DNA of 64,000 nt from Burkholderiales bacterium JOSHI_001 (lineage in GTDB: Bacteria > Pseudomonadota > Gammaproteobacteria > Burkholderiales > Burkholderiaceae_C): positions 4,630,096 through 4,694,095 of the forward strand of contig CM001438.1 of NCBI GenBank assembly GCA_000244995.1, read 5' to 3'. Below the pieces are notes generated by a model. The model was given only the letters and a program-made list of their open reading frames with translations. It ran no database searches and was not told the origin of the DNA. The translations under genes were made by a program, and so were the position numbers. This document shows positions 32,983 through 41,458 of the stretch, piece by piece. How positions within the stretch are numbered: position 1 is the stretch's first letter; each line of letters begins with the position of its first letter.

Positions 32983-34238
32983 TGGCCTTCTGGAGCAGCG
33001 TGGCGCTGCTGCTGGCCGGCGCGCTGCTGTTCGTGCTGCCGCCGCTGCTGCGGCGTGAAGGTCCGGGCGAATCCGGCTCGTCGGCCACGCTGGCGGGCAG
33101 CCCGGCGCTGTCCCTGGCGCTGCACCGCGAGCGCCAGGCCGAACTGGACGCCGACCTGGCCCGGGGCCAACTCAGCCCGGCCGAACACGCCAGCGAACGC
33201 GCCGACCTGCAACGGCGCGTGCTGGAAGACCTGCCCGATGCCGACCCGGCCGCGGGCCTGGCCGCGGCGCCCGCCCTGCCCCGGGCCGTGGCCTGGGCCC
33301 CGGCGCTGCTGCTGCCGGCCGCGGCGCTCGGCATCTACCTGCTGCTGGGCCAGCCCGGCAGCGTGAACCCGGCCGCCCCCACCGAAGGCGGCCACGCCCT
33401 CACGCCCGAGCAGATGCAGGGCATGGTGGCGCGCCTGGCCGAGCGCCTGAAAACCCAGCCCGACGACGCCGAGGGCTGGCACATGCTGGCGCGCTCCTAC
33501 ACCAGCTTTGGCCGCCTGGCCGACGCCGCCCAGGCCTACGACCGCGCCGCCGCGCTGCAACCCACCAACCCCGACCTGCTGGCCGACTACGCCGACGTGC
33601 TGGGCGCGGTGAACGGCCGCAAGCTCGAAGGCCGGCCGCTGCAGTTGATCGACGCGGCGCTGGAGAACAACCCACGCCACCCCAAGGCGCTGGCCTTGGC
33701 CGGCACCGCCGCCTACAACCGCCAGGACTTCGCTGCGGCGCTGTCCTACTGGCAGCGCCTGCAGGCCACCCTGGCCCCGAACAGCGACATGGCCCGCCGC
33801 GTGGTCGCCAGCATCGCCGAGGCTCAGTCCAAGCTGGGCGGTGCCGCGGTTGCGCCCGCCGGCACCGCCGCCGCGCCGGCCGGCGGCGCCACGCTGAGCG
33901 GCCAGGTCCAGGTGGCCGACAACCTGAAGGCCCGCATCCAGGAAGGCGACACCCTGTTCATCTTCGCCCGCGCGGCCGAAGGCCCGCGCATGCCGGTGGC
34001 CATCGCGCGCGTCAGCGCCGGCGCGGCGGCGGCCGGCCCGGTGGCCTTCACCCTGGACGACAGCAGCGCCATGCAGCCTGATCGCCGGCTGTCGCAGCAG
34101 CGCGCCGTGGTGCTGGCCGCGCGCATCTCGCGCAGCGGCAATGCCACCCCACAAAGCGGCGACCTGATGGGCACGCTGGGGCCGCTGGCGCCGGGCGCCA
34201 AGGACCTGCGCCTGGTCATCGACGGGGTGGTGCCGTGA
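32979..34238 (+). CDS. ccmI: CcmI-type apocytochrome chaperone
   Basis: 419 aa. N-terminal CcmI domain: helix 1 (SSVALLLAGALLFVLPPLL), cytoplasmic loop with HRERQAELDADLARGQL, helix 2 (LLLPAAALGIYLLLG). The periplasmic part has TPR repeats (GWHMLARSYTSFGRLADAAQAYDRA, PKALALAGTAAYNRQDFAAALSYWQ) and a C-terminal beta domain (SGQVQVADNLKARI, TLFIFARAAEGPRMPVAI). The family holds apocytochrome C-termini for CcmF/CcmH. It overlaps ccmH and the next gene by 4 bp each. Confidence 0.93.
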   Translation: MMAFWSSVALLLAGALLFVLPPLLRREGPGESGSSATLAGSPALSLALHRERQAELDADLARGQLSPAEHASERADLQRRVLEDLPDADPAAGLAAAPALPRAVAWAPALLLPAAALGIYLLLGQPGSVNPAAPTEGGHALTPEQMQGMVARLAERLKTQPDDAEGWHMLARSYTSFGRLADAAQAYDRAAALQPTNPDLLADYADVLGAVNGRKLEGRPLQLIDAALENNPRHPKALALAGTAAYNRQDFAAALSYWQRLQATLAPNSDMARRVVASIAEAQSKLGGAAVAPAGTAAAPAGGATLSGQVQVADNLKARIQEGDTLFIFARAAEGPRMPVAIARVSAGAAAAGPVAFTLDDSSAMQPDRRLSQQRAVVLAARISRSGNATPQSGDLMGTLGPLAPGAKDLRLVIDGVVP

Positions 34239-35200
34239 TGACCCTGGCCCGTGCCGCCGCGTCCGCGGGCGGCGACACCCTCAGCCCGGCGCGCAACGGC
34301 AACGGCTTCGACCTGCCCTGGGTGGCCGCTGCAGCCTGGGCGGTGCTGGCCACGCTGGTCCTGGCCTTCGCGCCGCGCCCTGCCCACTGGGCCGGCTTGA
34401 ACGCGGCGCTGTCCATGCACGTCAGCATCCTGGGCGCGGGCCTGCTGGCATGGGCCACGGCGCTGTACCTGGCGCTGGACCTGGCGCCGCAGGCCGGCGC
34501 CTGGCGCTGGGCCAGCCGCCTGGCGCTGGCCGGCGCCTTCGCGCTGCTGTGCGCGTCGGGCCTGCGCGCGCTGGACACGGCCTGGCCGCGCCACGGCGCG
34601 CCCGGTGTGTTCGCGCTCGCCTACGAAGCCCCCACCTGGGCCGCCACGGTGGCGGTGCTGGCCTGCCTTCGCATCGACCAGGCCTGGCACACCCGCCGCA
34701 CCGGCGCCGTGGTGCTGCCGCTGGTGGTGGCGGCGCTGCTGCTGGACCTGTGGCTGATGTCCAGCGCCCCGGGCATGCCGCAGGCGCTGCGTGCCACACT
34801 GAACCATCAGCTGGGTTGGGGCTGGCACCTGGGCGGCAAGCTCGGCGTGCTGGCCTGCCTGCTGCTGGCGCTGTGGTGCTTCAACCACCAGCGCACCAAC
34901 GAACGCGCCCAGCAGCTGTGGCTGCACAGCGCCATGGTGCTGGGCTTTGCCGGCTTCACACTGGCCTTGCTGTGCGCGCTGTCGCTGGCTGTGCTGCACG
35001 GCCCCTTGCTGGACGATCTGCGCCGGCTGTTCGCTGGCGGCTCGGTGTGGCTGTTCTTCGGCCTGCCCTTCGCGCTGTGGCGCACCCGCCGGCGCTTCGG
35101 CCCGTCGCTGGTGCGCTGGATCGCCTTGGGACTGGGCTGCGCCCTGCTGGGCTACCTGCTGGGCCAACTCGGCACGCCGGGGCTGCTGCTGCGACCATGA
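34235..35200 (+). CDS. Polytopic membrane protein of unknown function, faintly CcsA-like
   Basis: Not firmly recognised. 321 aa with about eight hydrophobic helices. Some segments recall CcsA/HemX proteins: LSMHVSILGAGLLAWATALYL, YEAPTWAATVAVLACL followed by TGAVVLPLVVAALLL, and LGWGWHLGGKLGVL where a WWD-family protein would read WGWDPKETW. The Asp-Pro-x-Glu core is missing, and several membrane histidines remain. Order of the segments differs from true CcsA, so homology is uncertain. It sits between ccmI and the TlpA-like gene with 4-bp overlaps on both sides, so a part in haem or thiol transfer is likely. Confidence 0.6.
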   Translation: MMTLARAAASAGGDTLSPARNGNGFDLPWVAAAAWAVLATLVLAFAPRPAHWAGLNAALSMHVSILGAGLLAWATALYLALDLAPQAGAWRWASRLALAGAFALLCASGLRALDTAWPRHGAPGVFALAYEAPTWAATVAVLACLRIDQAWHTRRTGAVVLPLVVAALLLDLWLMSSAPGMPQALRATLNHQLGWGWHLGGKLGVLACLLLALWCFNHQRTNERAQQLWLHSAMVLGFAGFTLALLCALSLAVLHGPLLDDLRRLFAGGSVWLFFGLPFALWRTRRRFGPSLVRWIALGLGCALLGYLLGQLGTPGLLLRP

Positions 35201-35751
35201 ACCGCCGCAGCGCGCTCACCCTGGGCGGCGGCGCCGCGGCGCTGGCGGGTGCCGCGGCGCTGTGGCTGGCACTGAGACCGGCCAGTGCCCCCCTGGTGCC
35301 CGCGCAGTGGCCTGTGCTGCCGGTGCATTCGCTCACCGGCCAGCCCCAGGCGCTGGCGGCCCAGGCGCCCACGCCGCGCCTGATCAACCTGTGGGCACGC
35401 TGGTGCGCCCCCTGCCGGCGCGAACTGCCCAGCCTGCAGCGACTGGCCACCCGGCTGGGCGCTCAACACATCGAGGTGCTGGCCCTGGCGGTCGAGGAAG
35501 ACCCCTTCGCACTGCGCGAGTACGTGACCGCGCTGCGCCTGGCGCTGCCGGTGTGGCGCCTGGCCCCGGCCGAATCGCTGCGGCTGGAAGCCAGCGGCAC
35601 CCTGCCCCAGACCTGGCTGGTGGCGCCCAGCGGTCGCGTGCTGGGGCGCTGGCCGGGTGAGCGCGACTGGGACCAGCCGGCCCTGCAGCGGCAATTGATG
35701 GCCCTGGCCGACACGGCGCCGTCGACGGGCCGGGGGGACGCGCGGCCATGA
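35197..35751 (+). CDS. TlpA/DsbE-like membrane-tethered thioredoxin
   Basis: 184 aa. N-terminal signal anchor ([24 protein letters not shown]), then a thioredoxin fold with LINLWARWCAPCRRELPSL. The WCAPC active site and the GTLPQTWLVAPSGRVLGRW region with cis-Pro (TLPQT) are those of TlpA/ResA/CcmG reductases. It can supply electrons to keep apocytochrome CXXCH cysteines reduced, the task of CcmG in System I, although it is placed four genes after ccmF. The start overlaps the previous stop (ATGA), and the end overlaps the kinase gene by 4 bp. Confidence 0.9.
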   Translation: MNRRSALTLGGGAAALAGAAALWLALRPASAPLVPAQWPVLPVHSLTGQPQALAAQAPTPRLINLWARWCAPCRRELPSLQRLATRLGAQHIEVLALAVEEDPFALREYVTALRLALPVWRLAPAESLRLEASGTLPQTWLVAPSGRVLGRWPGERDWDQPALQRQLMALADTAPSTGRGDARP

Positions 35752-37121
35752 TGATGACCCCTTCCCTGCTCGGCGACGACCACGAGGGCGCGACCCGCAC
35801 CTCGGCGCCGCCGCCGCAGGAACCGAACCCGGCCGCGCCGGCCCTCACGCTGCGCCAGAAGGGCCTGCTGGCCATGGGCGCGGTGCTGGGCCTGATCGCC
35901 CTGCTGGGCGCCCTGGTGTTGGGTTACAAGGCGTCCGCGGAAGCCGACTTCGACGCCCTGCTGGCCATGCAGGCCGAGGTGCTGGCGCAGGCCCCCCAGA
36001 CCCATGCGGTGCAACAGGCCCAGGAACAGGCTCAGGCGCGTGCCCTGCAAATGCGCGAACGCGGTCGCGCCGTGGCCGTGACCATGGCCGTGAGCGCTGG
36101 CCTGGGGGTGGTGCTGATCGGCATGGTGGTGGTGCTGTTCTTCACCCAGCTGTCGGGTGACATCGGCGCTTTGCGCAACAGCGCCCTGGCGGTGGTGGGC
36201 GGCAGCCGAGAACCCGTGGCCGTTCCGCCACGCCATGATGAATTGGGCGACCTGGGCCAGGCCCTGGCCACATTGGTGCGCTCGCTCGCGGCGCGCGAGG
36301 CCGAACTGGACATCGAACGCCGCAACGCCTTCCACCACGAGAAGATGGCGGCGCTGGGCGCGCTGGCGGCCGGCGTGCTGAACGACATCGGCAACCCCAT
36401 CGCCGCCATCGACGGCATTGCCCGCGCGATGAAGGACGCACAGGCCGACAGCGCCGTGGCCCCGCACACCGCAGCGGGCCTGGGCCTGATCGACCCCGCG
36501 CTCATCCTGCATGAAACCGCCAGGCTGCAGGTCATCACGCGCCAGATCGCGCAGCTGGCATCGGCCCAACCCTCGCGGGCGCAGTTGCTCAGCCTGAACG
36601 ACGTGGTGCGCACGGCCCTGCTGATGCTGCACTTCGACCCCCGACTGTCCGGCGTGCGGGTGGACACCACACTGGATGCACAACTGCCCGCCGTGCACGG
36701 CCACCCCGACCGCCTGCTTCAACTGGTGATGAGCCTCACCACTTTGGCTGCCGAGGCCGCCCTGGCGCCGCGCGGCACGCCGGCCGCGGCAAACGCGCCG
36801 GTTGACAAGCCATTGATCAATGTCAAGACCATGGGAATCGGCGACCATGTGCGTCTGGTCGTTTCGGATAATGGTCCTGCCATGAACCCAGACCTGATGA
36901 AACACGCCTTCGACCCGCAGCCCGCCGACGCCCCCGCGCCGCGTGGCGCGGGCCATGCCCTGGTGCTGTGCCGTTCCATCGTGGACCAGCACAGCGGCCA
37001 GATCCGCATCACGCCCACGGCCACGGCCGCGGGCCTGCCGACCGGCAGCCTGGACGGCATGCAGGTCGAGGTGACCCTGCCGCTGCAGACGCCGGCGCCC
37101 ACGCCGCGCGCAAGCGTCTGA
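35748..37121 (+). CDS. Degenerate sensor histidine kinase without phospho-acceptor His
   Basis: 457 aa with two membrane helices (about 40-60 and 106-131) enclosing a short periplasmic loop, a HAMP-like linker (about 132-190) and a transmitter. The H-box reads EKMAALGALAAGVLNDIGNPI, where the family has GVAHEINNPL: the phospho-acceptor is Asn at about 212. The ATP lid is also altered: the N-box is DRLLQLVMSLTTLA without its Asn, G1 is DNGPAMNP instead of DxGxG, and G2 is GAGHALVL instead of GTGLGL. It is therefore probably unable to autophosphorylate in the normal way. It overlaps the TlpA-like gene and lies 23 bp before the sigma-54 activator gene, its presumed partner. Confidence 0.85.
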   Translation: MMMTPSLLGDDHEGATRTSAPPPQEPNPAAPALTLRQKGLLAMGAVLGLIALLGALVLGYKASAEADFDALLAMQAEVLAQAPQTHAVQQAQEQAQARALQMRERGRAVAVTMAVSAGLGVVLIGMVVVLFFTQLSGDIGALRNSALAVVGGSREPVAVPPRHDELGDLGQALATLVRSLAAREAELDIERRNAFHHEKMAALGALAAGVLNDIGNPIAAIDGIARAMKDAQADSAVAPHTAAGLGLIDPALILHETARLQVITRQIAQLASAQPSRAQLLSLNDVVRTALLMLHFDPRLSGVRVDTTLDAQLPAVHGHPDRLLQLVMSLTTLAAEAALAPRGTPAAANAPVDKPLINVKTMGIGDHVRLVVSDNGPAMNPDLMKHAFDPQPADAPAPRGAGHALVLCRSIVDQHSGQIRITPTATAAGLPTGSLDGMQVEVTLPLQTPAPTPRASV

Positions 37122-37144
37122 AACGCAGCGCCGAAAGCCCCGCC

Positions 37145-38572
37145 GTGAGCTCGCTGCAGACCCTCGTCATCGACGACGAGCCGGCCATCCGCCAGATCCT
37201 CACCGCCGCGCTCACCCGCGCCGGCCATGCCGTGGACGTGGCCGCCAGCGGCCACGAAGCGCTGGCCCGCCTGCTCAAGGGCGACGTGGAAGTGGCCTTG
37301 TGCGACCTGAACATGCCCGACCTCACGGGCATCGACGTCATCCGCCAGGCCCGCGCCGCCGGGGTGGAAACCACCTTCATCATGATGACCGCCTACTCGT
37401 CGGTGGACACCGCGATCGAGGCCATGAAGGCCGGCGCCTTCGACTACATGATCAAGCCGCTGCGCACCGAAGAGCTGGCCCAGCGCCTGCTGCAGATCGG
37501 TGAGTTGCGCGGCCTGAAGGGCGAAAACGACGCGCTGCGCAAGCTGGTGGTGGGCTCGGGGGAAGACCTGTGCATCGCCAGTTCACCCGCCATGAAGGTG
37601 GTGGACCGGCTGGTGGCCAAGGTGGCACCCACCGATTCCACCGTGCTGGTCACTGGCGAGTCGGGCACCGGCAAGGGCGTGGTGGCACGCCGCATCCACC
37701 AGCAGAGCAGCCGCGCGCGCCAGGCCTTCATCCCGGTGAACTGCGGCGCCATTCCCGAAAACCTGCTGGAAAGCGAATTCTTCGGCCACACCAAGGGTGC
37801 CTTCACCGGCGCGGACAAGGCGCGCAAGGGCCTGTTCCTGGAAGCCGACCGCGGCACGCTGTTCCTGGACGAGATCGGCGAACTGCCGCTGGCCTTGCAG
37901 GTGAAGCTGCTGCATGTGCTGGAAGCCAAGGAGATCCGCCCGCTGGGCAGTGAACAAACCCGCAAGGTGGACGTGCGCATCGTGGCTGCCACCAACCGCG
38001 ACCTGCGCGCCCTGGCCGCCGACGGGCGCTTCCGCGAAGACCTGTACTTCCGCCTGTCGGGCTTTCACATCACCGTGCCGGCGCTGCGCGAGCGGCGCGA
38101 GGACCTGCCCGGCCTGATCCGCTTCCTGCTGTCCAAGGGTGCCAGCCGTTTTGGCCTGAGCCAGCGCCTGACCATCGACCCCGAGGCCGAAGAAATCCTG
38201 GTGGCCAACGACTGGCAGGGCAATGTGCGCGAGCTGGAAAACGTGCTGCACCGCGCCATGATCCTGGCCGAGGACGGCCACATCACCGTGGGCGACCTGC
38301 CGCCGCAGATCACGCCGGCGATGCCGCTGGTCCACACCGGCGGGGTGCCCCCTTCAGCCGGCAGCCTGCTGGTGGCCGGCGTGGGCCCGCTGCGCGACCA
38401 GGTGCGCCAGTTCGAGCACAACCTGATCCTGCGCGCCATCGAGGACTGCCACGGCGACCGCCGCGCCGCCGCGCAGCGCCTGGGCATCGGCCTGTCCAGC
38501 CTGTACCGCAAGCTGGAAGAGTCCGACCGCGAAGGCGGCGCCCCGGCGCCCGCCACTTCCACGGCCAGCTGA
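37145..38572 (+). CDS. NtrC-family sigma-54-dependent response regulator
   Basis: 475 aa from GTG 37145. Receiver domain with VIDDEPA, phospho-Asp about 54 (LCDLNMPD), the Thr of MMTAYSS and Lys of IKPLR all intact. AAA+ domain: Walker A GESGTGKG at 171-178, sigma-54 contact loop GAFTGA at 218-223, Walker B GTLFLDEIGEL, arginine finger region FREDLYFRL. C-terminal Fis-type helix-turn-helix (DRRAAAQRLGIGLSSLYRKL). Such proteins bind enhancers 80-150 bp upstream and open sigma-54 promoters. It follows the degenerate kinase by 23 bp and is the only GAFTGA protein in the window, so it is the natural candidate to activate the eight sigma-54 promoters here (inference). Confidence 0.95.
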   Translation: MSSLQTLVIDDEPAIRQILTAALTRAGHAVDVAASGHEALARLLKGDVEVALCDLNMPDLTGIDVIRQARAAGVETTFIMMTAYSSVDTAIEAMKAGAFDYMIKPLRTEELAQRLLQIGELRGLKGENDALRKLVVGSGEDLCIASSPAMKVVDRLVAKVAPTDSTVLVTGESGTGKGVVARRIHQQSSRARQAFIPVNCGAIPENLLESEFFGHTKGAFTGADKARKGLFLEADRGTLFLDEIGELPLALQVKLLHVLEAKEIRPLGSEQTRKVDVRIVAATNRDLRALAADGRFREDLYFRLSGFHITVPALRERREDLPGLIRFLLSKGASRFGLSQRLTIDPEAEEILVANDWQGNVRELENVLHRAMILAEDGHITVGDLPPQITPAMPLVHTGGVPPSAGSLLVAGVGPLRDQVRQFEHNLILRAIEDCHGDRRAAAQRLGIGLSSLYRKLEESDREGGAPAPATSTAS

Positions 38573-38579
38573 ATCCGGG

Positions 38580-40937
38580 TCAGGCTGCGGGCAACACCGG
38601 CGCGTCGAAGCACCGGTGCTTCAGCGCCTGCCACACCCGCTCGGCCGTCACCGGCATCTGAATGGCTTCCGCGGCGGCGCCCAGACCGGCCGCGGCCAGC
38701 GCGTCGACGATGGCATTCACCACCGCCGGCGTGGCGCCGATGGTGCCCAGCTCGCCCACGCCCTTCACGCCCAGCGGGTTGGTGGTGCAGGGCACGCGGG
38801 TGTCGAAGCCGGTCTTGAAGCCGACGAAACCATCGGCGCGCGGCATGGCGTAGTCCATGAAGCTGGCGGCGAGGGCCTGGCCGCTGTCGGGGTCGTAGGC
38901 CACGCGCTCCATCAGGGCCTGGCCAATGCCCTGCACCGCGCCGCCTTCGATCTGCCCACGCACGATGGCCGGGCTGACGATGCGGCCAATGTCGTTCACC
39001 GACGCATAGGCCACGATCTGCACCTCGCCGGTGTCGGGGTCGATTTCCACCTCGCACACATGGCAGCCGTTGGGCCAGGTGGGCCCACCGGCGGTGGTGG
39101 TGCTGTTGACGTGGATCCGCGCGCCGTCCTGCTTCGCAGCCAGGTCGAACAGGCCAATGCCCAGGTCGGTGCCGGCCACGGTGTAGCGGCCGGCCTGGTA
39201 TTCGATGTCGGTGGCGGCGGCCTCCAGCGCGCTGGCGGCCAGGTCCTTGCCCAGTTCCACCGTCTTCTGCGACGCCACCTGCACCGCCGAGCCGCCGGTG
39301 AACAGGCTGCGGCTGCCGGCGCTGCCAAAGCCATTGGCGCGGTCGGTGTCGCCCAGCAGCACCCGGATGCGTTCGGCCGGCAGGCCGAAGGTGTCCACCG
39401 CCAGCTGCGTCAGGCTGGTGGCAATGCCCTGGCCCATGCCCTGGACGGCGGATGAAATCTCGATCACACCATCGGCCTTCACGTCCACGCTGACGTTTTC
39501 TTCGAAGGCCATGCCGCTGGTCCATTCCAGGAAGGTGGCCAGGCCGCGGCCGCGCAGCTTGCCGCGGGCCTTCGAGGCTTCGCGACGCTGCGCGTAGCCG
39601 TCCCAATCCGCCAGTTCCAGGCCCTGGTCCAGCACCTGCTCGAAGGCGCCGCTGTCGTAGGTCTGCGCCATGGCGTTGGTGTAGGGCATCTGGCCGGGCG
39701 CGATCATGTTGCGCCGACGCAGTTCGGCCGGGTCCATCTGCAGCCGGCGCGCGCCGGCGTCCATCAGGCGTTCGGTCAGGTAGATGGCCTCGGGCCGGCC
39801 GGCACCGCGGTAGGGGCCGGTGGGCGCGGTGTTGGTCAGCACCGCGGAAAAACGCAGGTCGATGGTGCGGATGTCGTAGATGCTGGTGGACACCCAGGGC
39901 CCGATGGCCAGTTGGATGAAGGCCCCGGCCGCGGTGCAATAAGCGCCCACGTTGGCCCAGGAGCGCACCCGCAGCGCCAGCACATGGCCGCCGGCATCAA
40001 ACGCCATCTCGGCGCGGCCCACCACGTCGCGGCCATGCACCGCGGACAGGAATTCCTCGATGCGGTCGGCGCGCCACTTCACCGGGCGCTTGCACTGCAG
40101 CGCGGCGAAAGCCACGGCCACGTCCTCGGGGTAGATGCCGGTCTTCATGCCGAAGCCGCCGCCCACGTCGCCCACCACCACCCGCACCTTCTCAGGCGCC
40201 AGGCCGGGGATGCAGGCTACCAGGCCGTCGCGCACGCCGGTGGGCATCTGGCTGGACAGGCGCACTTCCAGGCGGCCGTCATCGCGCAGGCGCGCGTTCA
40301 CCGCGCGCGGCTCCATCGGGCTGGGCGCCAGGCGCTGGTTGTGGATGGCCAGGCTGACGGTGACCGCGGCCTCCTTGAAGGCCGCTGCCGTGGCACCGGC
40401 GTCGCCGTGGAACATCTCATGCGCGATGTTGTCCGGCGCCTCCGGGCACAGCACCGGTGCCCCGGGCAGGATGGCGGCCAGCGGGTCCACCACCACGGGC
40501 AGCTCTTCCACGTCCACCCACAGCGCCTCGGCGGCGGCGTGCGCGGCGTCGCGCGAATCCGCCACCACCAGGGCCACGGGCTCGCCCACATAGCGCACCC
40601 GTTCATGCGCCAGCGCGCGCCGTGGCGGCGTGGCACCGGGCCGGCCGCCCGGGCCGGGCAGCGGCGCCCCGGCGATGGGCTGCACGCCCGCGGCCACCAG
40701 GTCGGCCCCGGTGAACACGGCCAGCACGCCGGGCATCTGGCGCACGGTGTCGACGTCGATGGACACGATGCGCGCATGCGCATGGTTGGCCCGCGCGAAG
40801 GCCGCGTAGGCCTGGCCGGGCAGCACCTCGTCGTCGGTGAACAGGCCCCGGCCGGCCACCAGCGCGGGGTCTTCCACGCGCTGCACGGCCTGGCCGCTGC
40901 CGAAGCGCAGCGGGTCGGGTGACGTGGTGGTGCTCAT
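38580..40937 (-). CDS. CoxL-type molybdenum hydroxylase large subunit (form II)
   Basis: 785 aa, xanthine oxidase/CO-dehydrogenase family large subunit that binds Mo-MCD. Motifs in order: YVGEPVALVVADS, GDVGGGFGMK, the active-site loop GPYRGAGRPEA (AYRGAGR type, not the AYxCSFR of true CO dehydrogenase), SAVQGMGQGIATSL and the C-terminal GVKGVGELGTIG with the catalytic Glu. So it is a form II enzyme oxidising an unknown aldehyde, purine or N-heterocycle rather than CO. Start ATG 40937 overlaps the small-subunit stop. A FAD subunit (CoxM) is absent. It is convergent with the sigma-54 regulator, 7 bp between stops. Confidence 0.92.
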   Translation of the reverse strand: MSTTTSPDPLRFGSGQAVQRVEDPALVAGRGLFTDDEVLPGQAYAAFARANHAHARIVSIDVDTVRQMPGVLAVFTGADLVAAGVQPIAGAPLPGPGGRPGATPPRRALAHERVRYVGEPVALVVADSRDAAHAAAEALWVDVEELPVVVDPLAAILPGAPVLCPEAPDNIAHEMFHGDAGATAAAFKEAAVTVSLAIHNQRLAPSPMEPRAVNARLRDDGRLEVRLSSQMPTGVRDGLVACIPGLAPEKVRVVVGDVGGGFGMKTGIYPEDVAVAFAALQCKRPVKWRADRIEEFLSAVHGRDVVGRAEMAFDAGGHVLALRVRSWANVGAYCTAAGAFIQLAIGPWVSTSIYDIRTIDLRFSAVLTNTAPTGPYRGAGRPEAIYLTERLMDAGARRLQMDPAELRRRNMIAPGQMPYTNAMAQTYDSGAFEQVLDQGLELADWDGYAQRREASKARGKLRGRGLATFLEWTSGMAFEENVSVDVKADGVIEISSAVQGMGQGIATSLTQLAVDTFGLPAERIRVLLGDTDRANGFGSAGSRSLFTGGSAVQVASQKTVELGKDLAASALEAAATDIEYQAGRYTVAGTDLGIGLFDLAAKQDGARIHVNSTTTAGGPTWPNGCHVCEVEIDPDTGEVQIVAYASVNDIGRIVSPAIVRGQIEGGAVQGIGQALMERVAYDPDSGQALAASFMDYAMPRADGFVGFKTGFDTRVPCTTNPLGVKGVGELGTIGATPAVVNAIVDALAAAGLGAAAEAIQMPVTAERVWQALKHRCFDAPVLPAA

Positions 40938-41416
40938 TGCGCGCCCTCCTTGGCCAGAACATCCGCCGCCTGCTGTACCGCCGCCACGATGTTGGCGTAG
41001 CCGGTGCAGCGGCAGATGTTGCCTTCCAGCGCCAGGCCGATGGCCTGCGCGCTGGGCTTGGGGTCGCGCGACAGCAGGCAGGCGGTGGTCATCATCATGC
41101 CGGGGGTGCAGAAGCCGCACTGCAGGCCGTGGCAGGCCATGAAGGCCTGCTGGATGGGGTGGGGCTGGCCGTCACGCGCCAAGCCTTCCACGGTGGTGAC
41201 GCTGCGCCCCTGGGCCTGCACCGCGAGGAAGGTGCAGCTCTTCACCGACTGCCCGTCCACCAGCACCGTGCAGGCGCCGCACTGGCTGGTGTCGCAACCC
41301 ACGTGGGTGCCGGTCAGTTGCAGCCGCTCCCGCAGCAGGTCCACCAGCAGCAGGTTCGCTGGCACGTCCAGCACCACCGGCTGGCCGTTCACGGTCAGGG
41401 TCAAGGCATGGGTCAC
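40934..41416 (-). CDS. CoxS-type [2Fe-2S] subunit
   Basis: 160 aa. The plant-ferredoxin-like cluster ligands are in HVGCDTSQCGACTVLVDG with a fourth Cys in KSCTF. The second cluster uses LQCGFCTPGM and ICRCTGY. Length and order are those of xanthine-oxidase-family small subunits. It shuttles electrons from the molybdenum centre of the next gene; without a FAD subunit it may hand them to a cytochrome or quinone acceptor. A GGAG-like site precedes ATG 41416. Confidence 0.95.
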   Translation of the reverse strand: MTHALTLTVNGQPVVLDVPANLLLVDLLRERLQLTGTHVGCDTSQCGACTVLVDGQSVKSCTFLAVQAQGRSVTTVEGLARDGQPHPIQQAFMACHGLQCGFCTPGMMMTTACLLSRDPKPSAQAIGLALEGNICRCTGYANIVAAVQQAADVLAKEGAQ

Positions 41417-41458
41417 GGTGGTCTCCTCGTTCTGACCCCGCAGTATCCGCGCAACGGC

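Noticed and set aside
38065-39939. Long minus-strand frame spanning the end of the sigma-54 regulator and coxL
   Set aside because: It is out of frame with the conserved coxL motifs and Gly/Arg/Ala-biased.
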